This document shows positions 8,040 to 16,844 of a DNA stretch of 64,000 bases, one piece after another. Origin of the DNA: Candidatus Pelagibacter sp. (GTDB lineage Bacteria > Pseudomonadota > Alphaproteobacteria > Paracaedibacterales > CAIOTO01); the NCBI GenBank assembly GCA_013823725.1, contig PNMQ01000008.1, positions 62,001 through 126,000 of the forward strand, in the 5' to 3' direction. The number at the start of each line of letters is the position of its first letter. Within the stretch, counting starts at the first letter, position 1. The notes below the pieces were generated by a model. The model did no database searches and was not told the origin of the DNA. It saw only the letters and a program-made list of their open reading frames with translations. A program made the position numbers and the translations under genes.

Positions 8040-10610
8040 ATGAAAAGAACTGCATTCTTTTATACCCTTCTTACACACCTTACATTTTCTATGGAAATGG
8101 TGGATGAAACTTCTAAAATAGCCCCTGCATCATATGAATCCTTTATAAAAACTGAAGAATCCCTTTCTATTGCAGCAGACATCACCACCTCTAACGTCAA
8201 ACATACAACGCAAGAAATTACGACTATGGTCAACGCAGCAATGTATGGTGGACCACTATCTAATCTTATTTTTGAATCACAAGCCACACTTTATTCCTAC
8301 TATGTTGCATCCATGCTTAAAAGTGGAAAAAGTTTTCAAACAATATATAGAGAAACAGCTAATTTAAGAAAACATATTGCTGACCAAAGCAAAACACCTA
8401 AATCAGAACTTTTTAATATAGAAAGAACACCTGAATCCATACCATGGGCAGGCGGAGCGACAACCGGTGTTTTAAAATATCCATCCATGCGTCGAAATTT
8501 AGTAGAAAGTCTTCAACATCTTACTCCTACTCTTGAGTTTCTACCACTAGATGAATCGCTAGAATACAGATACATATCTATGAATTTTAAAGAATGGATT
8601 CCATTTTTAGTTCAAAATAATTCTGAAGACAATCAACTACTCACATTTTTCTTAAGAATGGTTTCTGGACAAAGAGAAGATGGATCCGAAGATAGTTCCA
8701 TGTGGTATTACGAGTTTGAACAAATAACTGCAGAAAATGGATTGGAAAACGAAAAAAAGTATTTCTTCAGTCATTTTTTCAAGAAAAAACTATACGATTT
8801 TATAGACTATCATCCATCTTCAGAACCACTAGCACCTGAAGCAGAATATAATATAATACGCGGTCTTTTTATTCAAAAGTTCACAGAGTCTTCACAAGCT
8901 ATGCATTTAAAATCAGTTGAGGATAATTCAAATGAGAAAAATGATGAATATAAATTATCACTGGTTCAAGTTAAGTTTAAAGATACAAACATCTACACGC
9001 GTAGTGTTATGTTTCCTACAAAAACGGATGACCCCTTCAATTATACAGATAAACCCTTTGGCTTAATCCATCCTCCAACCCGATCTGTTGAATATCATTT
9101 GGGTTTATGCCATCAATTGTTTGAAAATGCCAGACACTTTCAAGGAACGCCAGAACAAAAAATTCTAAAAATTTTAAACTTTAGCTACTACTGGTCACTA
9201 ACCATGCCATTTGCACGCGGATCAGCTGCTGTTAATGAATATCTTTCAACAGGATTACTAGTTCACCATAACATTGGATATCCAAAACGGTCCATTCTTC
9301 AAGAACTAGATTTATATGCTCAAAGCATCTTTACCGCAGATCAATTTAAAGATAAATTTAAAAAACTGTTAGATGAACCAGGAAGTATGCAAGCACTACC
9401 CTATGTATCTGTAGCAGATTATGAAAAAGAAACACTTGAAAAAATTAATGCTAATATTCAGCAACAAAGTGAGGTAAAAGTTGAAGTACAACCATTATCA
9501 TCCACAATTCCACTAATTACATATACAGATGGATTGTTCGTCCCATGTACGGCAGTAGCTATGAATCAAATCGATGAACTGGTTAATCTTCTCTATGCAA
9601 CATCAGACTATTATCAAATTCTTGGTACAATTGTTGGAAAATTATCCAGCATACTGGAACAATTAAAGCAACCTACAGCTGTTATGTACAAAACGCTTAA
9701 GGGTCCAATTCAAACACTTGATGAAAGCAAAGCGGCATTTAAAAATGCCATGATTTATGAAAACAATGACGCAACAACTTTTGCAAAAATAAAAGAATAT
9801 CAACAAATTTATAATGCAAGCCAACCTTTCCACGCCGGTGGTGAAATTATTAACGATCTTTTATTTTTCCATGGATTATGTGCCTATCACAATATCGTTC
9901 CAAGATTGTTTGATGAATCTTCTTTACAAAGGCCTTTATACAAAAGTCGTCACGTCATCGCCTCTTCAGAAGAAAAGATGAATGCTTTAGAAAGTTTCAT
10001 TTCATCGATGAACCCAGCAGGACACGGTAGCGAATTATGTGAAATTATGCAGCACTATAATTCAGATAAAAGTACCGTTCACAGCTACACCCAACTTTAT
10101 GATTTCTTGTTCCGAGATATTCGTGAAACAGCACAAAATGTTTTAGAAATGGGAATTGGTTCCGTTGATCCAAACTTTGCCTACACCATGGGTGCAAATG
10201 GAACCGTAGGAGCATCTTTGCGAGGATGGAGAGCATACTTTACTCAAGCTCAAATTTTTGGCGCAGATATTGCTGAAAAAGAATTATTTGAAGAAGAAAG
10301 AATTAAAACATTTTTTGCAAATCAACTTGACATACCATCGATTCAAAGCATGTTTAAAAAAACAGGTGTAGAAAAATTTGATGTTATTATTGACGATGGC
10401 CTACATTGCTTTGAAGCAAATCATACTTTCTTACGTGTTGCAATCGACCATGTTAAAGATGGTGGTTTGTATATTATTGAAGACATTGCTCCCAGAGGTA
10501 TTGAAGCCTTTGTGTCACTTTTAGAAAAAATGGAATTGAATGCAGCTTTTGTTCAACTTCCAAAACACCCTGGTCGTTTCGACAATAATATGTTTATCAT
10601 TTTTAAATAA
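8040..10610 (+). CDS. Large exported effector-like protein with C-terminal methyltransferase domain
   Basis: 856 residues. The N-terminus is weakly signal-peptide-like (MKRTAFFYTLLTHLTFS). Residues 30-640 match no family I recognise, but around 390 there is a conserved-looking PFARGSAAVNEYL segment within a His/Trp-rich helical region. The last 200 residues are a class I SAM-dependent methyltransferase-like domain: HYNSDKSTVHSYTQLYDF near 673, motif I LEMGIGSV near 701, FGADI near 740, and FDVIIDDGLHCFEANHTFL near 780, as in sugar O-methyltransferase/cephalosporin hydroxylase-type proteins. Fusion to a large unknown N-terminal region is unusual. A terminator follows at once, so it is probably monocistronic. 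Confidence 0.75.
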   Translation: MKRTAFFYTLLTHLTFSMEMVDETSKIAPASYESFIKTEESLSIAADITTSNVKHTTQEITTMVNAAMYGGPLSNLIFESQATLYSYYVASMLKSGKSFQTIYRETANLRKHIADQSKTPKSELFNIERTPESIPWAGGATTGVLKYPSMRRNLVESLQHLTPTLEFLPLDESLEYRYISMNFKEWIPFLVQNNSEDNQLLTFFLRMVSGQREDGSEDSSMWYYEFEQITAENGLENEKKYFFSHFFKKKLYDFIDYHPSSEPLAPEAEYNIIRGLFIQKFTESSQAMHLKSVEDNSNEKNDEYKLSLVQVKFKDTNIYTRSVMFPTKTDDPFNYTDKPFGLIHPPTRSVEYHLGLCHQLFENARHFQGTPEQKILKILNFSYYWSLTMPFARGSAAVNEYLSTGLLVHHNIGYPKRSILQELDLYAQSIFTADQFKDKFKKLLDEPGSMQALPYVSVADYEKETLEKINANIQQQSEVKVEVQPLSSTIPLITYTDGLFVPCTAVAMNQIDELVNLLYATSDYYQILGTIVGKLSSILEQLKQPTAVMYKTLKGPIQTLDESKAAFKNAMIYENNDATTFAKIKEYQQIYNASQPFHAGGEIINDLLFFHGLCAYHNIVPRLFDESSLQRPLYKSRHVIASSEEKMNALESFISSMNPAGHGSELCEIMQHYNSDKSTVHSYTQLYDFLFRDIRETAQNVLEMGIGSVDPNFAYTMGANGTVGASLRGWRAYFTQAQIFGADIAEKELFEEERIKTFFANQLDIPSIQSMFKKTGVEKFDVIIDDGLHCFEANHTFLRVAIDHVKDGGLYIIEDIAPRGIEAFVSLLEKMELNAAFVQLPKHPGRFDNNMFIIFK

Positions 10611-10629
10611 AAAACATCACCTGATACAG

Positions 10630-10660
10630 GGGTCTTCTTAATTTTGAAGACCCTTTTTTA
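10630..10660 (+). terminator. Rho-independent terminator after the methyltransferase fusion gene
   Basis: GGGTCTTC pairs with GAAGACCC across an 8-base loop and is followed by six T. It lies 20 bp after the stop codon. The following 297 bases up to the lipoprotein gene show no convincing gene. Confidence 0.9.
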
Positions 10661-10957
10661 TAATTTATAACAATGTTTCTTTTTCATAAAATTTACAAGC
10701 TCATTCACGAAAATATTAATAGAAAAGGTAATTCTGTCCAATTCATTCAAGTACTCTTACATTGAGCTTGTCATTAGATTGAGTATGAAGCAAGTTACAC
10801 AAATCTGTTATTGCTTTGCCATCTTACCTGATCAAGTAATTGTTTCCATGAACACTCCAAAACATAAGTGATTGTTTCGTACCAAGCTAAGAACCTACAA
10901 TTTTGGGTATAAGAAGAAATATAAAAATAATTAGATATTAAGGATTTTTGACAATCT

Positions 10958-11443
10958 TTATGTAATACCTAAGTGAATCCAGTCCAATATCCACCGCCCT
11001 TTTTTTAAAACCATTCGGTATCTATTAATATTATTGTTAGCTCGATCAGAAAAAATCATTTCTATTGTTTTGCTATCTTCGCTATTTTGAACTGTTCGGT
11101 AAAGATACTGATCTGAACTATCTTGACCTCCTGTTATTGGATTATAATCTATACCGCAACTCATACCAGGAATGTCTAACCCCTTACAGTTTTGAATAAC
11201 CGTAGCATTTTCCCTCCCTCTTATTTTATTCAAAAGCTTTGAACTGAACATATTTAAGAAATCTGCATATGCATTGATACACTTGGCATTCTTTAATATA
11301 CATATCAATACATTATCTTCATTCGACGATTGTATGATTATTTGATCAAGTGTTTTCTCAACATCAGTTATTGGTTTGTGAAAATTATTCTTAGGAGTGC
11401 AACCCAAAAAAAACATAATAAACAATAATATATATATATTCAT
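10958..11443 (-). CDS. Small lipoprotein of unknown function
   Basis: A 161-residue protein with a lipoprotein signal peptide: a hydrophobic run MNIYILLFIMFFLGC with the lipobox Cys at about residue 15. The mature part is a small mixed alpha/beta domain with two further Cys in the middle, ending VLKKGRWILDWIHLG. That end resembles the last strand of NTF2-like or DUF4864-type domains, but I cannot assign it. The frame extends three codons upstream to GTG, but the ATG at 11443 has AGGAT about ten bases before it. It lies 66 bp downstream of murD on the same strand. Confidence 0.7.
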   Translation of the reverse strand: MNIYILLFIMFFLGCTPKNNFHKPITDVEKTLDQIIIQSSNEDNVLICILKNAKCINAYADFLNMFSSKLLNKIRGRENATVIQNCKGLDIPGMSCGIDYNPITGGQDSSDQYLYRTVQNSEDSKTIEMIFSDRANNNINRYRMVLKKGRWILDWIHLGIT

Positions 11444-11509
11444 TTTAATCACAATCCTATTTTACCGTTTTTTATTATGATATTCCTATTCCTTTGTATA
11501 TTTTACAAC

Positions 11510-12808
11510 TCATCTTGGTTCACATCCACTACAGTAACAGTCCAATAGTCTTTTAAAGCGAAGACCTCTATCTTCGAAATTTAAAAATTGGTCAAAACTT
11601 GCACATGCAGGTGAAAAAAGTAAAATAGATTTTGATGAATTATCACCACATTTTTGTATATCACTTAAAGAAACACTCACGGCCTTTTCAAGCGTTTCAC
11701 ATGTCTCAATTTTTTCTTTTTCGATTCCCATGGTTTGTAGCTGAGCTAAAAACAAATTTTGCGCCTGCCCTATCAAATATATTTTTTCTACTTTTTCTAA
11801 ATAAGATTTTAAACTTAAAATCCCGCCGTCTTTGGCAACACCACCCAAAATCAAAAATATCGGATAACTTTCAAACGCTTTTAATGCTGTTTCAGTAGCA
11901 TCTGCATTGGTAGCTTTACTATCATTAATAACTATGCATTTTTCATTTTCAAAGACGATCTCTTGTCGATGTTCTATACCTTTAAAGCTCGTTATAGCTT
12001 CATAAATTGTATCCAAACTTACACCCAAATACTTACAAATCAAATAAGCTGCCTGCATATTCTGCAAATTATGATCACCCCGTAAATGGCATTTATCTTG
12101 TAAAATTCTAATATCAGATGTGACAACTAAATCTGCAGGTTTAATAGAAATTTTAGCAGCACGAAATATTTTTTCTTTAGCTAATTGATAGGCATCAAAT
12201 GTCCCATGATAATCAATATGGTCTGCTGTAATATTTAAAAATAAAGCAATATCTAATGCGATTTGTTGTGCAATATCCAACTGATAGGATGAAAGTTCTA
12301 AAACATAAAATGCTACTTCATTTTGGTTTTCTTGAATAAGAAGGTCCAAAACAGGTACACCTATATTCCCCCCTACCCATGCATACTTTTCAGAATTTTC
12401 TTTTTGTAAATGATCATTTAAAATATGGGCAACTAAGGATGTCGTTGTTGATTTACCATTAGTTCCTGTAATGCCAATGCAAGGAATACTATGATCTCTA
12501 CATTGATTAAATAAATCAATGTCGGACAAAATAGGAATTTTTTTTGATTTAGAACATCTAATAACGGGGTGAATTTGTCCATTAATTCCAGGACTTTGAA
12601 TAACTAAATCTATGGAATGAACAACATTGCCATCTATTCCAAATATTTGATCCACATGACTGTATATTTTATAATCTGTAGATTCTGTAAGCTTATCATC
12701 ATAAGCCACAAAACGAATATCATGCTTTAAGCAAAATCTAGCCACAGATTGGCCAGATTTACCCATTCCCACAATTAAAAGGGTCTTATTCTTTAAGTTT
12801 TCAAGCAT
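11510..12808 (-). CDS. murD: UDP-N-acetylmuramoylalanine--D-glutamate ligase
   Basis: A 432-residue Mur ligase that adds D-glutamate to UDP-MurNAc-L-Ala in cytoplasmic peptidoglycan synthesis. It has an N-terminal Rossmann-like domain (LLIVGMGKSGQSVARF), the ATP-binding GITGTNGKSTTTSL near residue 115, a central HIDYHG, then EHRQEIV and NDSKATNADAT near 290 typical of MurD, and LFSPACASFDQFLNFEDRG at the C-terminus. The usual mur-cluster neighbours (mraY, ftsW, murG) are absent, so the dcw cluster is broken up here. It is divergent from rseP with 76 bp between. Confidence 0.95.
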   Translation of the reverse strand: MLENLKNKTLLIVGMGKSGQSVARFCLKHDIRFVAYDDKLTESTDYKIYSHVDQIFGIDGNVVHSIDLVIQSPGINGQIHPVIRCSKSKKIPILSDIDLFNQCRDHSIPCIGITGTNGKSTTTSLVAHILNDHLQKENSEKYAWVGGNIGVPVLDLLIQENQNEVAFYVLELSSYQLDIAQQIALDIALFLNITADHIDYHGTFDAYQLAKEKIFRAAKISIKPADLVVTSDIRILQDKCHLRGDHNLQNMQAAYLICKYLGVSLDTIYEAITSFKGIEHRQEIVFENEKCIVINDSKATNADATETALKAFESYPIFLILGGVAKDGGILSLKSYLEKVEKIYLIGQAQNLFLAQLQTMGIEKEKIETCETLEKAVSVSLSDIQKCGDNSSKSILLFSPACASFDQFLNFEDRGLRFKRLLDCYCSGCEPR

Positions 12809-12884
12809 TGATTACCTTAATAATTCTTTTAATAAGTCAAAAAACAAATTATACTAATTATATATACCTTAAATTTAAGAAAAT

Positions 12885-14039
12885 ATGGAATTTTTTATAT
12901 CTTTGATGAATAAAATTTGGGCAGTTATGCCTTTTTTAATTGCGATAACCATTTTAGTTTTTGTTCACGAATGGGGGCACTTTTGGGTAGCACGCAGAAA
13001 TGGTGTTAAAGTTGATGTATTTTCTATTGGTTTTGGTAAAGAACTTTTTGGATGGACCGATAAATTAGGGACACGCTGGAGAATTAGTCTTTTACCTTTA
13101 GGTGGATATGTTAAATTCGTAGGCGATGCCGATGCTAGTAGCGCTCGTTCTGATTCAGATTTGATTAACACATTAAGTGAAGAAGAAAAAAGTCAAACCC
13201 TTCATTCTAAAACACCTTTGCAACGCATCGCTGTTTCTGTAGCAGGCCCCGGTGCTAATTATGTTTTTGCGATATTACTTCTTGCTGCAATGACTTTGTG
13301 GAACGGCGTTCCTAAAAATTATCACCTTTCTGTTCAAGACGTATTAGTTGGAAAAATTGCTGATAAAGCAGGAATTTTAAAAGGTGACATCATCGTTAAA
13401 CTTAATCATCAAGAACTCAATAAAAAGTCTGACTTTGTTTCGGTAATCTCTTCTCATTCAGGCCAAGATATATCTATCACTGTTAAAAGAATTGAAGAAG
13501 AGAAAGCTGTTGAGAAATCATTTGATGTGCCTCTTTACTCAATAGTTAACGGAGAAAAAGTTAAGGAAAAATTAGGTGTTGTTGTATCGCAAATGCCAGG
13601 TGAAATGGAAAAAGCTAGCCTCTTAGAATCATTTTCACATGCCTTTAAATTTACATGGAACTTGTCCGTTCAAATGCTTAAAGGTATCGGTGAACTTATT
13701 GTAGGCAAAAGCCAAGAAGTTGGTGGAATATTCAGCATTGGCGCTATGGCTAAACAATCTTTTTCTCTAGGCATACAGTCTTTTTTAATGTTTCTAGTCA
13801 TCATTTCAATTAACCTAGGGCTTGTAAATTTACTTCCCGTTCCAGTGCTTGATGGTGGAAATATTTTGTTTGCAACAATTGAAATGATCATCAAAAAACC
13901 AATTCCTGAAAAAACACAAGAATTCTTTTTCAAAATTGGATTAGCACTTATTTTGACATTAATGTTATATACCAATTACGCAGACCTTGTTAGGTTTGAA
14001 TTTTTTGGATGGATTAAAAGCTTATTTTTCAAAGGATAA
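12885..14039 (+). CDS. rseP: RIP site-2 protease RseP/MmpA
   Basis: A 384-residue inner-membrane zinc metalloprotease. The active-site HEWGH lies in the first transmembrane segment near residue 28. A PDZ domain occupies about residues 130-210 (ADKAGILKGDIIVKLN). The C-terminal motif NLLPVPVLDGG near 318 supplies the third zinc ligand. The family cleaves anti-sigma factors and spent signal peptides; the Caulobacter member MmpA degrades PodJ. Usual neighbours such as bamA and dxr are not here. The downstream ogt start lies 3 bp after the stop, indicating a shared transcript. Confidence 0.95.
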   Translation: MEFFISLMNKIWAVMPFLIAITILVFVHEWGHFWVARRNGVKVDVFSIGFGKELFGWTDKLGTRWRISLLPLGGYVKFVGDADASSARSDSDLINTLSEEEKSQTLHSKTPLQRIAVSVAGPGANYVFAILLLAAMTLWNGVPKNYHLSVQDVLVGKIADKAGILKGDIIVKLNHQELNKKSDFVSVISSHSGQDISITVKRIEEEKAVEKSFDVPLYSIVNGEKVKEKLGVVVSQMPGEMEKASLLESFSHAFKFTWNLSVQMLKGIGELIVGKSQEVGGIFSIGAMAKQSFSLGIQSFLMFLVIISINLGLVNLLPVPVLDGGNILFATIEMIIKKPIPEKTQEFFFKIGLALILTLMLYTNYADLVRFEFFGWIKSLFFKG

Positions 14040-14042
14040 TAT

Positions 14043-14543
14043 GTGAAGCAAACAGGATATTGGTCGATCTTTCAAACGCCTATTTCACCCTTTGTGGCAG
14101 CGAGCGTAGATGACCAAATTCTGTGTGCACAATTCACAATAGAAGAAACAATACCTTTAAAATATTTAAGTCATAATGTTGCATGGAAACACGAACTTAG
14201 TGAAGCTTTAAAACAACTACAAACACAATTAGAACAGTATTTTAACGGCACACTAAAGCAATTTAATCTGAACATAAAAATGGAAGGAACTTCTTTTCAA
14301 AAGGAATGTTGGGATTATCTTAACACCATCCCTTATGGAACAACTCAATCTTATTCAGACCAAGCAAAAAGTATTTTAAATCCCAAAGCCGTTAGAGCAT
14401 GTGGATCTTCAAATGGGAAAAATCCTTTTCATATCATCATACCTTGTCATAGAATTATCAACAAAAATGGAGATCTAGGTGGATACGCTGCAGGTACAGA
14501 TATAAAACAACACCTAATTAATTTAGAAAAAAAGTATAAATAA
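14043..14543 (+). CDS. ogt: Methylated-DNA--protein-cysteine methyltransferase
   Basis: A 166-residue suicide DNA-repair protein that removes O6-alkyl groups from guanine. The acceptor Cys is in IIPCHRI near residue 138, preceded by the helix-turn-helix region GTTQSYSDQA and the Arg-finger region AVRACGSSNGKNP. GGYAAG follows. The length fits Ogt rather than the larger Ada. The start is GTG at 14043; the overlapping ATG at 14041 is followed directly by TGA. It is translationally close to rseP. Confidence 0.93.
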   Translation: MKQTGYWSIFQTPISPFVAASVDDQILCAQFTIEETIPLKYLSHNVAWKHELSEALKQLQTQLEQYFNGTLKQFNLNIKMEGTSFQKECWDYLNTIPYGTTQSYSDQAKSILNPKAVRACGSSNGKNPFHIIIPCHRIINKNGDLGGYAAGTDIKQHLINLEKKYK

Positions 14544-14544
14544 A

Positions 14545-14579
14545 ATATAATTTTTCTACTTGTGTCCTAAAAATTATAT
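14545..14579. terminator. AT-only hairpin between converging ogt and pabC-like genes
   Basis: ATATAATTTTT and its exact reverse complement are separated by 13 bases, with T-rich flanks on both strands. It lies at the 3' ends of two converging genes and overlaps the pabC-like stop region. A weak bidirectional terminator is plausible, but the stem has no G or C. Confidence 0.4.
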
Positions 14580-15382
14580 CCTATGAATTCGTTAAAATTT
14601 TGAATATCTTGATCGTTATGCTTAAAATATTGTTCATTAATTCGAGCAACAGGTCGACACCCATTTAAGCTATTTGTGATAAAACAAGATGAATATTTTT
14701 TAATATCAGAAATAGACACCTTCAACTCTTTAATTTTACCCGTGCTCAAAATTTTACGACGAATAATACCAGGAATAATACCTTCATCTAAAGGTGGGGT
14801 ATACCATTGGCCTTCCTTTTTAAAGAAAATATTCGCAACAGAAGAACATGCTATATTTCCATGGACACTTAAAAGAATAGCATCCTCAAATCCTGATTTT
14901 ATTGCTTCATAATAAGCCATTATAGAATTTTGATACCCCAAATGTTTGATTCCATTCATACACACATGATATTTTTTATGTGCACAATCTAATCTAAGAT
15001 GAATAGGATTCTGTTGGGGCTGATAAGAAGATATTTGGATCACTTCTATGGCTTCTTCGTTACCTTGTATTTTTAATCCTGACTTTGTTTGTGTGCGTGA
15101 CAAAGTAATACGTAAGCGAAACCACTCATTCTGAAATGATTGTTGGTCTAAGCATTGATATACGGCTTCCGATAAACCTTCTTCATTAAATTTTAAACCA
15201 AACAATTCTGAAGCATGATGTAAACGTTCAAAATGTTCTCTTTCAAACAAAATTCGATTGTTTTTAACAAGACAAGTCGTAAAAACGCCCTCTCCCAACA
15301 TAAAACCTCTATTTAAAAAGAATTTTACATCCACAGAACCATCTTTTAGGATTTTTCTATTCAAAAGCGTAAATATCGACAT
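14567..15382 (-). CDS. pabC: Class IV aminotransferase, probably aminodeoxychorismate lyase
   Basis: A 271-residue fold-type IV PLP enzyme. It has RGFMLGEGVFTT near residue 25, the PLP Lys in NGIKHLGYQNS near 140, and GNIACSSVANIF near 172 for the phosphate-binding turn. Cys replaces the Glu found at that turn in branched-chain aminotransferases. The family covers PabC, IlvE and D-amino-acid aminotransferase. PabC is favoured because pabB, folK and folC occur in this window and the length fits, but the exact substrate is inference. It converges on ogt and lies downstream of frr and pyrH. Confidence 0.7.
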   Translation of the reverse strand: MSIFTLLNRKILKDGSVDVKFFLNRGFMLGEGVFTTCLVKNNRILFEREHFERLHHASELFGLKFNEEGLSEAVYQCLDQQSFQNEWFRLRITLSRTQTKSGLKIQGNEEAIEVIQISSYQPQQNPIHLRLDCAHKKYHVCMNGIKHLGYQNSIMAYYEAIKSGFEDAILLSVHGNIACSSVANIFFKKEGQWYTPPLDEGIIPGIIRRKILSTGKIKELKVSISDIKKYSSCFITNSLNGCRPVARINEQYFKHNDQDIQNFNEFIGYNF

Positions 15383-15418
15383 TGTCTTTATATGCTCTAT
15401 AGGAATACCTACAAGGTA

Positions 15419-15982
15419 CTAAACTTGAATGATGTCTTTTTGTTTAACAACAAGTTGATCTTCAATTTTTTTAATATGTGTGTCTGTCAATTTTTGAACT
15501 TCTTCTTCTAAACGGTGTAGTTCATCTTCAGATATTTCCTTTGATTTTTCTGTTTTCTTCAGATTTTCCATAGCATCTCTGCGCACTGCACGTACAGAAA
15601 TTTTTGCATCCTCTGCATATTTAGACGCTTGTTTTGAAAGCTCTTGACGTCTTTGTTCGTTTAGGGTTGGAATAGGCACGCGTACATTTTGTCCATCCGC
15701 TGAAGGGTCTAATCCAAGACCAGAATCACGAATAGCTTTTTCAACATTTTTCACAAGTCCTTTATCCCAAACTTGAACCATCATCATTCGAACATCAGGA
15801 ATTGACACTGTGCCAACTTGGCTTAAAGGCATCATCGAACCATAGGCATCTACTCTGACATTATCCAACAGATTTGGCGAAGGCCTTCCCGCACGAATCG
15901 AACTAAAATCGCGTGTTAAGGCATCAAGTGATGCACTCATTTTTTTTTCATATTCTGTTAAACGTGGATCAACTTTAGACAT
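15419..15982 (-). CDS. frr: Ribosome recycling factor
   Basis: A 187-residue RRF that, with EF-G, splits the post-termination ribosome. Recognised by TRDFSSIRAGRPSPNLLDNV near residue 22, VQVWDKG, IRDSGLGLDPSADGQNVRVPIPTLNEQRRQEL in the hinge region, and the long C-terminal helix RRDAMENLKK. Normal length with an ATG start. It lies 37 bp downstream of pyrH on the same strand, the common pyrH-frr order. The usual upstream rpsB and tsf are absent. Confidence 0.97.
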   Translation of the reverse strand: MSKVDPRLTEYEKKMSASLDALTRDFSSIRAGRPSPNLLDNVRVDAYGSMMPLSQVGTVSIPDVRMMMVQVWDKGLVKNVEKAIRDSGLGLDPSADGQNVRVPIPTLNEQRRQELSKQASKYAEDAKISVRAVRRDAMENLKKTEKSKEISEDELHRLEEEVQKLTDTHIKKIEDQLVVKQKDIIQV

Positions 15983-16019
15983 AAAAACCTTCTTTTCTTT
16001 GTTAATTTGTTTCTTTTAA

Positions 16020-16754
16020 TTAGACATCAATATGTGTAAAATGTCCTACTGATTTGATAACGTCAGCAAAACTATTTTGAGGATATATTGAAAAAATTCT
16101 AAGTGGCAGATTATTTTCCCTCGCTAACGTTAAAGCCGTAGCATCCATCACTTTATAACCCTTCTCAATCACTTCACTATAATTAGTATAAGGTATGAAT
16201 TGTGCATTAGGATTAGACTTGGGATCATCATCATACAATCCATTAACCATGGTCGCTTTTAGCATCAACTGACATTTTGTTTCTGCCGCCCGAAGTGCCG
16301 CACACGTATCAGTTGTAAAAAAAGGATTACCGGTTCCTGCTGCAAAAATAACAACTCTGTTTTTTTCTAAATGCCGGATAGCTTTTTCTCTTACAAAAAA
16401 TTCTGACACAGAACTCATTGGAACAGATGTCATCAATCTACACGGGACACCTTCGTCTTCTATAGCACTTCGAAGCGCTAATCCATTCATAACTGTTGCA
16501 AGCATCCCAATTTGATCAGATACAGCACGGTCTAATCGATGATCAGTGACACCTTTTACACCTCTAAAAAAATTACCACCACCAATGACAATAGCAATTT
16601 GAACACCCCAGTCATGAACTTGGCATATATCTTGAGCGATCTTCTCAAGCATTTCTTTGCAAAGTCCCTGAGATTGCGAGTCATCACCTTTAAGACTAGA
16701 AAGTGCTTCACCAGAAATTTTTAATAAAACTCTTTTGTAGTTATTTTTAGCCAT
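16020..16754 (-). CDS. pyrH: UMP kinase
   Basis: A 244-residue amino-acid-kinase-fold enzyme that converts UMP to UDP. Motifs are RVLLKISGEAL at the N-terminus, IVIGGGNFFRG near residue 55, RAVSDQIGMLATVMNGLAL near 78, AGTGNPFFTTDTCAALRA near 135, and DATALTLARENNLPLRIF near 208. Length and motif order match bacterial PyrH. It precedes frr and is probably in one operon with it, with the pabC-like gene possibly included. Confidence 0.97.
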   Translation of the reverse strand: MAKNNYKRVLLKISGEALSSLKGDDSQSQGLCKEMLEKIAQDICQVHDWGVQIAIVIGGGNFFRGVKGVTDHRLDRAVSDQIGMLATVMNGLALRSAIEDEGVPCRLMTSVPMSSVSEFFVREKAIRHLEKNRVVIFAAGTGNPFFTTDTCAALRAAETKCQLMLKATMVNGLYDDDPKSNPNAQFIPYTNYSEVIEKGYKVMDATALTLARENNLPLRIFSIYPQNSFADVIKSVGHFTHIDV

Positions 16755-16844
16755 CTTTTTTTTTCAATTAACAATAAATTGCCTGTGTCATATCATAAGC
16801 CAAGTAAGCTAAAAAGTTAATAGTTATTCTACACATTACCCATT

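Noticed and set aside
10661-10957. Possible gene or insertion-sequence remnant between the methyltransferase fusion gene and the lipoprotein
   Set aside because: Only a frame of about 30 codons (ATG at 10674) with no ribosome site was found, and no terminal repeats.
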